In this document: in pieces, positions 35,165 to 40,439 of the stretch | Layout: every line of letters begins with the position of its first letter | Numbering within the stretch: the stretch's first letter is position 1 | Assembly: GCA_023269735.1 (NCBI GenBank) | Contig: JAGDWA010000126.1 | Coordinates: forward strand, 1 to 40,439 | Length of the DNA stretch: 40,439 bases | Source of the DNA: Thermofilum sp. | GTDB lineage: Archaea > Thermoproteota > Thermoprotei > Thermofilales > Thermofilaceae | Reading direction: 5' to 3' | Notes under the pieces: generated by a model | Database searches by the model: none | The model's input: the letters and a program-made list of their open reading frames with translations, nothing else | Told to the model about the DNA's origin: nothing | Made by a program: the position numbers and the translations under genes

Positions 35165-36019
35165 ATGGTCAGCATCGTGCTGAAGCAGCTGGGCGACGAC
35201 TACTGCGAATTCGTGCTGGAGGGCGTCACTCCGGCGGTCGCGAACGCGCTCCGCAGGACCCTGCTGGCCGACGTGCCGACGCTGGCGATCGACGAGGTTG
35301 TCGTGATCGAGAACAGCTCGGTCCTATTCGACGAGATCCTCGCGCACAGGCTGGCACTGATCCCGATCAGGGTGGACAGGGAGACGTATGAAGCCCTCCT
35401 GCAGTGCTACGAGGAGGGGAAGAGGGACGAGTGCACTGCTACCTTCACGTTGGAGGTCGAGGCTGAGAGGCAGGCGACGGTGTACTCGGGCCACATGAAG
35501 TTCTCCGGGTTCTCCGAGGGGTTCGCTCAGCTTGCGGGGGCAGCGGAGGTGAAGCCGGTCTCCGACCTCATACCGATTGTGAAGCTGGCCCCCGGGCAGA
35601 AGGTCATCCTCGAGGCGTACGCCAAGATGGGGACGGGGAGGGAGCACGCCAAGTGGCAGCCAGTCTCCGTCGCCGCGTACAAGTACTACCCGGTGATCAA
35701 GGTGCTGAAGGAGGCTTGCGACGCGTGCGAGAGGTGCGCGCAGGCATGCCCCAGGGGCATCCTGCGGGCCGAGGGCGGGAAGCTGGAGGTCGTGCAGGAA
35801 AGGATCGAGGAGTGCACCATGTGCAGGGCCTGCGAGGAGGCGTGCCCCGACGTCGTCAAAGTGTCGTGGGACACCACGAAGTTCATCTACAGGGTTGAGG
35901 GGGTCGGCGTGTTGCCGGTCAAGGACGTGGTGGAGGTGGCGGTGCGCAGGGTGCTGAGGAGGATCAACGCGTTCGTAGACGAGGTGCAGCGGAAGGTGCA
36001 GCCTGGTGGGCGGGGCTAA
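35165..36019 (+). CDS. rpoD: RNA polymerase subunit D with ferredoxin-like double [4Fe-4S] motif
   Basis: VTPAVANALRRTLLADVPTLAIDEVV; CDACERCAQACP and CTMCRACEEACP. Confidence 0.95.
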   Translation: MVSIVLKQLGDDYCEFVLEGVTPAVANALRRTLLADVPTLAIDEVVVIENSSVLFDEILAHRLALIPIRVDRETYEALLQCYEEGKRDECTATFTLEVEAERQATVYSGHMKFSGFSEGFAQLAGAAEVKPVSDLIPIVKLAPGQKVILEAYAKMGTGREHAKWQPVSVAAYKYYPVIKVLKEACDACERCAQACPRGILRAEGGKLEVVQERIEECTMCRACEEACPDVVKVSWDTTKFIYRVEGVGVLPVKDVVEVAVRRVLRRINAFVDEVQRKVQPGGRG

Positions 36020-36053
36020 AGTTTATCAGGCATCTCGGGCTGGGTGACGCGCG

Positions 36054-36416
36054 ATGAAGAGAACCGGCCCCACAAATGTTCACCTCAGGAGGCTGATACA
36101 CCTCCTGAGAAAGAAGGCGCGGGAGAACAGGGCGGCAATATGGCGCAGGGTAGCGGAGCTGCTGGAGAGGCCGACGAGGATAAGGCCCGAGGTCAACCTA
36201 TCGAAGATCAACCGCTACACGAGGGAGGGCGACACCGTGGTAGTGCCCGGCAAGGTTCTGGGAGCCGGGAGGCTGGACCACAGGGTGGTGGTGGCGGCTT
36301 ACGCGTTCTCCGCGAAGGCGAGAGAGAAGATCGAGGCGGTCGGCGGCGAAGCGCTGACGATACCCCAGGTGATGGAGAGGAACCCCAGGGGCAGCGGCGT
36401 GAAGATCATCGTGTGA
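36054..36416 (+). CDS. rpl18e: Ribosomal protein eL18
   Basis: [35 protein letters not shown]. Confidence 0.95.
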   Translation: MKRTGPTNVHLRRLIHLLRKKARENRAAIWRRVAELLERPTRIRPEVNLSKINRYTREGDTVVVPGKVLGAGRLDHRVVVAAYAFSAKAREKIEAVGGEALTIPQVMERNPRGSGVKIIV

Positions 36417-36427
36417 GGGGGGTGCTC

Positions 36428-36880
36428 ATGAGCGCGCCAGTCAGGCAGGTGGTAATCGACGCATCCGGTCTGGTGGCTGGCAGGCTGGCTAGCGTTGTTG
36501 CCAAGCTCCTCCTAAGGGGAGAGAGTGTGGTGATCGTGAACGCAGAGAAGGCGATAATCTCCGGGAAGAGGAAGAGGGTTGTGGAGTGGTACATGAAGAG
36601 GGTGAGCGAGTGGAGGACGCACTACAACCCCGAGAAGAAGGGTCCCAAGATCCCGAGGCGCCCCGACATGATGCTGCGCCGGATGGTGCGCAACATGCTG
36701 CCCTACAAGAGGCCGAGGGGGCGCCAGGCGCTAAAGCGGCTCAGGGTGTACGTGGGCGTCCCACGCGAGTACGAGGGCGTCGAGAAGTGGAGCCCGGAAG
36801 AGGCTAGGCTGAAAAACCCCCTGGTCGAGTACGTCACGCTGGGCGAGCTATCCACGCTCGTGGGTGGAGGCACGTGGTGA
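36428..36880 (+). CDS. rpl13: Ribosomal protein uL13
   Basis: VVIDASGLVAGRLASVVAKLLLRGESVVIVNAEKAIISG; ATG 36428. Confidence 0.95.
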   Translation: MSAPVRQVVIDASGLVAGRLASVVAKLLLRGESVVIVNAEKAIISGKRKRVVEWYMKRVSEWRTHYNPEKKGPKIPRRPDMMLRRMVRNMLPYKRPRGRQALKRLRVYVGVPREYEGVEKWSPEEARLKNPLVEYVTLGELSTLVGGGTW

Positions 36881-37278
36881 AGGTGGTAATAGCGTCGGCC
36901 AGGAGGAAGACCGCGCGCGCGAAGGTAGTGGTAAAGGAGGGCAAGGGGCGCGTCTTCGTGAATGGCGTTCCGCTCGAGGTGCTAGAGCCCGAGCTCGTGC
37001 GGCTCAAGATCTACGAGCCGGTGTACCTGGCCGGCAGCGAGGTGACGAGCAAGGTGGACATCTACGCGGAGGCGTACGGGGGCGGCATCATGGGGCAGGC
37101 ATCCGCTATCCGGACCGCCATAGCACGCGCGCTGGTAGAGTGGACAGGCTCGGAGGCGCTCAAGGAGCTCTACCGCAAGTACGACAGGCACCTGCTCGTT
37201 GAGGACCCGAGGCAGGCCGAGCCAAAGAAGCCCGGGGGCAGGTCGGCCCGGGCCAAGCGCCAGAAGAGCTACCGCTAG
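36874..37278 (+). CDS. rps9: Ribosomal protein uS9
   Basis: SARRKTARAKVVV, GGGIMGQASAIRTAIARALVEW, RSARAKRQKSYR C-terminus. Confidence 0.96.
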   Translation: MVKVVIASARRKTARAKVVVKEGKGRVFVNGVPLEVLEPELVRLKIYEPVYLAGSEVTSKVDIYAEAYGGGIMGQASAIRTAIARALVEWTGSEALKELYRKYDRHLLVEDPRQAEPKKPGGRSARAKRQKSYR

Positions 37279-37279
37279 C

Positions 37280-37480
37280 CTATTGGGATCTCTCGTACCT
37301 CAGCAGGGTGTCTATGAGGTTGACGTGGGAGAGGAACATCCTCCTGCAGCAGTAGCGCTTGACGCCCAGCTCGTCCAAGACCCTCCCAGGGTCCTCGCCC
37401 CTCGACACTCTCTCGGCAAACTTGCCCCACTTGTCGGCTATCAGCGCCCCGCAGGTGAAGCACCTCACCGGGATTATCAT
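37280..37480 (-). CDS. rpoN: RNA polymerase subunit N (Rpb10)
   Basis: [42 protein letters not shown]. Confidence 0.97.
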   Translation of the reverse strand: MIIPVRCFTCGALIADKWGKFAERVSRGEDPGRVLDELGVKRYCCRRMFLSHVNLIDTLLRYERSQ

Positions 37481-37576
37481 CGGGCCGCGCTGCGGCGCCG
37501 TTCCTTTTATGCTTTGCTATTGTGGTTTCCAAACCAAGATAGGTTCTTTTTTAGTCTCAAGCGCCGCGACGCCCTG

Positions 37577-37750
37577 GTGCGTCGGCACGAAGATCCCGCC
37601 CGCTCAGGGCTACGGGGGCTCCGCGAAGAGCTGCGGAGGACGCTGAGGGCCCACCTGATATTCCTCGAGGCGGAGCTGCTGTGCCTACGAGAACCCGTCG
37701 AGGCGGCCGAGGGTGGCCGGCCTCACCGACGAGCTCCACTGGCGCGCTAG
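37577..37750 (+). CDS. Possible small protein or gene remnant (GTG start, 57 codons plus stop)
   Basis: ORF VRRHEDPARSGLRGLREELRRTLRAHLIFLEAELLCLREPVEAAEGG... with genome-like codon usage; no recognised family. Confidence 0.25.
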   Translation: MRRHEDPARSGLRGLREELRRTLRAHLIFLEAELLCLREPVEAAEGGRPHRRAPLAR

Positions 37751-37831
37751 AGGCAGCGAGAGAGGAGCCGAAAACTGGGCTCAGAAAATGAGTATTTTCT
37801 TTCAATTTTAGAACTTTTGCTTTCATTTTCC

Positions 37832-38491
37832 TCAAGCGCCGAGGCCATCGACGAGATGCTCAGCTTGGATTTCTCTGGGCTGGTCCGCTAGCGCGGACTG
37901 CAGGCGCATCAGCCTGCCCTTCGTCCTCCTGAGGACCGCGTTCAGCCGCTCGACGAACTCGCCGAGGCAGCCCTCGTCCACGATGGTGCGCCCACTGAGC
38001 CTCAGCGGGGCCTCCACCCTGTCTGCCGCTGCGATCTCCACGATCACGCGCCGCCCGGCCCAGAGCAGGCCGCTGTGCTTGAGGCCCGCCCTGTGCGCCG
38101 CCTTGAGCAGGCGGAGCGCCGGGCCGAGGCCCCTGCACGCGACGTGGAGGATGGGCCCCTGGACGGAGATCCAAAGGTCCCCATGCTTGCACGCTGCCAG
38201 GACTTCCCTAAGCTCCTGCACCGACACAGGCTCGTGCCACTTGGCGACCACAACCATGCGGGTCTTCTCGCCCGGCAGGCGCGTCGCAGCCAGCTGTATC
38301 CTGCCGCTGCAACTGCTGGTCGTGTAGCAGTCGCGCAGGCTGTTGATCAGGGAGAGTAGGGGCAGGGCGTCGGGGTCGACCACCCCCCTCTCGATGGCCT
38401 CGAGGAGCGCCCAGAGGGCCCTCCTCCTCTCGCGCTCGAACTCTTGTCCTCCACCGGCGCTCAAGGCCTCACGCGGGCGGCCACCCGCCAC
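37832..38491 (-). CDS. taw3: tRNA wybutosine-synthesizing protein 3-like (Taw3/TYW3)
   Basis: LINSLRDCYTTSSCSGRIQLAAT, EPVSVQELREVLAACKHGDLWISVQGPILHVACRGL. Confidence 0.9.
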   Translation of the reverse strand: MAGGRPREALSAGGGQEFERERRRALWALLEAIERGVVDPDALPLLSLINSLRDCYTTSSCSGRIQLAATRLPGEKTRMVVVAKWHEPVSVQELREVLAACKHGDLWISVQGPILHVACRGLGPALRLLKAAHRAGLKHSGLLWAGRRVIVEIAAADRVEAPLRLSGRTIVDEGCLGEFVERLNAVLRRTKGRLMRLQSALADQPREIQAEHLVDGLGA

Positions 38492-39936
38492 AGGTCCTGG
38501 AGGGGCTGGGGGCGGTGCGCGACAGCTTCGCGCTCCTCCGCGGGGAAGCTGGGGCTCCTAACCGAGTACCCCTTGAGGCGCGCCAGTATGCCGCGCTCCT
38601 CGAGGATCCTCGTGTTGTAATCGCCGCCCACGAAGGCCTCGTCGTTGAGCACGAGGTGCAGCAGCGCGATGTTCGTCGCGATCCCCCTGATGACCGTCTC
38701 CTCCAACGCAGCCACCAGCCTCCTCCTCGCCTCCTCCCTGCTCCTCCCCCAGCTGACGACCTTCATTATCAGCGGGTCGTAGTACAGCGGGACCTCGGAG
38801 CCCGCGTAGTACCCGCTGTCGACCCTGATCCAGGGCCCGGAGGGCTCCCTGTAAGCTTCGATCCTGCCGGGCGAGGGGGCGAACCCGTTGAGGGGGTCCT
38901 CGGCGTACACGCGCGCCTCGATGGCGTGCCCCCTGATCTCCACGTCCTCCTGCTTGAAGTCCACGCCTTCGCCGGCCGCAATCAGTATCTGCTCGCGGAC
39001 GATGTCGACCCCGGTGATCGCCTCGGTTACCGGGTGTTCCACCTGGATGCGGGAGTTGACCTCTAGCAGGTAAAACTGCCGGCTCCCCGGGTCGAACAGG
39101 AACTCGAACGTGCCGGCGTTGACGTACGTGCAGGCCTTAGCCGCCCTAACAGCGAGCGAGAGCAGCTCGCTGCGCAGCTCGGGGGTCAGGGCGGGGGAGG
39201 GCGCCTCCTCTACCACCTTCTGGAACCTGCGCTGCACGGAGCACTCCCTCTCGAAGAGGTGGTAGATGCCACCCTTACCGTCGCCCAGCACCTGCACCTC
39301 TATGTGCCTCGCCCTCGGGAGGTACTTCTCCAGGTACACCTCGACGCGCCCGAAAGCCTTGCTGGCAAGCTCGCCAGCGCTGCGGAGCGCGCCGGCCAGC
39401 TCCTCCTCGTTCCACGCGATCCGCATCCCTATCCCGCCGCCGCCGCCCACAGGCTTCACTATGACCGGGTACCCCAGCTCCTCCGCGACGCTCGCCGCGT
39501 CGCGCGCCTCGACGGGCTCGAGGGTTCCCGGCACCACGGGGATCCCGGCGGAGCTGAAGAACCTCCGGGCCCCCAGCTTATCGCCGACCAGCCTCTGCAC
39601 TTCGGCCGGCGGGCCTATGAATACGATCCCCTCCTCCTCCAGCCTCTCGACGAAGTCGGCGCGCTGGGCTAGGAAGCCGTACCCCGGGTGGACCGCCTCC
39701 GCTCCGCTGGTCTTAGCGGCCCTGACGATGGCTTCGATGTTGAGGTAGCTCTCGGCCGGCTCCGAACCCCCCACCCACACCGCCTCGTCCGCCAACAGGA
39801 CGTGGAGGCCCCGCTCATCGGCGTCCGAGTACACTGCAACAGCCCTTATCCCCATCGACTTGAGCGTGCGGATGACCCTTACCGCTATCTCGCCCCTGTT
39901 CGCGACCAGTACCTTGCTGAAAACCGCCTCTTCCAC
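38461..39936 (-). CDS. Biotin carboxylase (acetyl/propionyl-CoA carboxylase or pyruvate carboxylase subunit)
   Basis: VLVANRGEIAVRVIRTLKSMGI, VHPGYGFLAQRADF, VGGGGGIGMRI, RIQVEHPVTEAITG. Confidence 0.95.
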   Translation of the reverse strand: MEEAVFSKVLVANRGEIAVRVIRTLKSMGIRAVAVYSDADERGLHVLLADEAVWVGGSEPAESYLNIEAIVRAAKTSGAEAVHPGYGFLAQRADFVERLEEEGIVFIGPPAEVQRLVGDKLGARRFFSSAGIPVVPGTLEPVEARDAASVAEELGYPVIVKPVGGGGGIGMRIAWNEEELAGALRSAGELASKAFGRVEVYLEKYLPRARHIEVQVLGDGKGGIYHLFERECSVQRRFQKVVEEAPSPALTPELRSELLSLAVRAAKACTYVNAGTFEFLFDPGSRQFYLLEVNSRIQVEHPVTEAITGVDIVREQILIAAGEGVDFKQEDVEIRGHAIEARVYAEDPLNGFAPSPGRIEAYREPSGPWIRVDSGYYAGSEVPLYYDPLIMKVVSWGRSREEARRRLVAALEETVIRGIATNIALLHLVLNDEAFVGGDYNTRILEERGILARLKGYSVRSPSFPAEEREAVAHRPQPLQDLWRVAARVRP

Positions 39937-39948
39937 GTGAGGGGACCC

Positions 39949-40437
39949 TCAACCGCCACCAAATAAGGGATCCCTTAGGCTAGGGTTCACTGCGGCCAGC
40001 ACTAGCTCGATGATCTTCTGGGGGGCAGCGTCGCGGTTGGATTCCGTCAGCGTCACTAAGTGGCAGTCGCCCCGCGAAAGTACGCTCCGCCCGAAGGGGT
40101 CGTCGGCCGCCCTGTGGTGTATCGTGGCGATGACGGGCTTGGGCGAGTCCAGCGCGCGCAGCACTGCCTCCTTGAACGCCTGCGACTTGAGCTCCATCGG
40201 GCCGATTTCGTCAATCACGACGACGTCCGCCCCAGCCGTTGCGCTGAGCACCGCCCTCACGCCCAGCCTCTCGAGCTCCTGGACGAAGACCACGTACCTC
40301 CCGACCCGCGGTCTACCCTCACCCACGCGAGCCAGGTAGGCTTGCTCGCCGGTGGACACGTCCACCATAACGAAGCCCGTGCGAACGCCGCCGACCCTCT
40401 CCTCGCGCGTCACGAGGCCGCCCACCCTGACCCCCAC
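39949..40437 (-). CDS. THEP1-type nucleoside-triphosphatase, partial (N-terminus with P-loop lies beyond the window)
   Basis: VGGLVTREERVGGVRTGFVMVDVSTGE, ADVVVIDEIGPMELKSQAF, VIATIHHRA. Confidence 0.88.
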   Translation of the reverse strand: MGVRVGGLVTREERVGGVRTGFVMVDVSTGEQAYLARVGEGRPRVGRYVVFVQELERLGVRAVLSATAGADVVVIDEIGPMELKSQAFKEAVLRALDSPKPVIATIHHRAADDPFGRSVLSRGDCHLVTLTESNRDAAPQKIIELVLAAVNPSLRDPLFGGG

Positions 40438-40439
40438 CC

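Noticed and set aside
37540-37760. RNase P RNA or SRP RNA in the GC-rich island
   Set aside because: None of the RNase P CR-I/CR-V or SRP GGAAG/GNAR tetraloop signature sequences could be seen on either strand.
37557-37835. 92-aa minus-strand ORF in the rpoN-taw3 gap
   Set aside because: Low-complexity A/G/R/P-rich translation from a K-rich AT tract; no start context, no motif.
1-40439. CRISPR arrays, IS elements, prophage, toxin-antitoxin loci
   Set aside because: No regularly spaced repeats, transposase/integrase motifs or paired TA genes found; the lone RHH protein has no toxin partner.

Overview
The window is a GC-rich archaeal chromosome segment. Gene content points to a crenarchaeal-type TACK lineage: rpoA is split into A' and A'', rpoB is undivided, and GINS/PriS/PriL/PCNA, Nop10, aIF2 and AglB are present. 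It is dense in core information-processing genes: a 5S rRNA (partial), five tRNA genes, two ribosomal-protein blocks, a primase/PCNA/GINS operon, and the RNA polymerase H-B-A'-A'' operon followed by L30e-NusA-S12-RpoD-L18e-L13-S9. Metabolic genes are interspersed (glycerate kinase, FGGY kinase, AmrS-type radical SAM, dCTP deaminase, DUF89, UbiA, PEP synthase, Taw3, biotin carboxylase, THEP1). No CRISPR, IS element or prophage was seen. The main points for follow-up are: (1) all five tRNAs look interrupted, with about seven mini-introns, and four share an apparent 45/46 variable-loop intron with a repeated bulge-helix-bulge-like architecture; (2) a compact operon of a small membrane protein, a degenerate RecA-fold ATPase, a RuvC/YqgF-like RNase-H-fold protein, a zinc ribbon and AglB, which is the best candidate for an undescribed system; (3) structured intergenic regions, chiefly rnp1-rps17 and aIF2beta-SWIM, and a GC-rich island next to an inverted rpoN; (4) unusual ribosomal/RNAP operon junctions. 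Start codons are often GTG and several are my best guess. No database search was possible.
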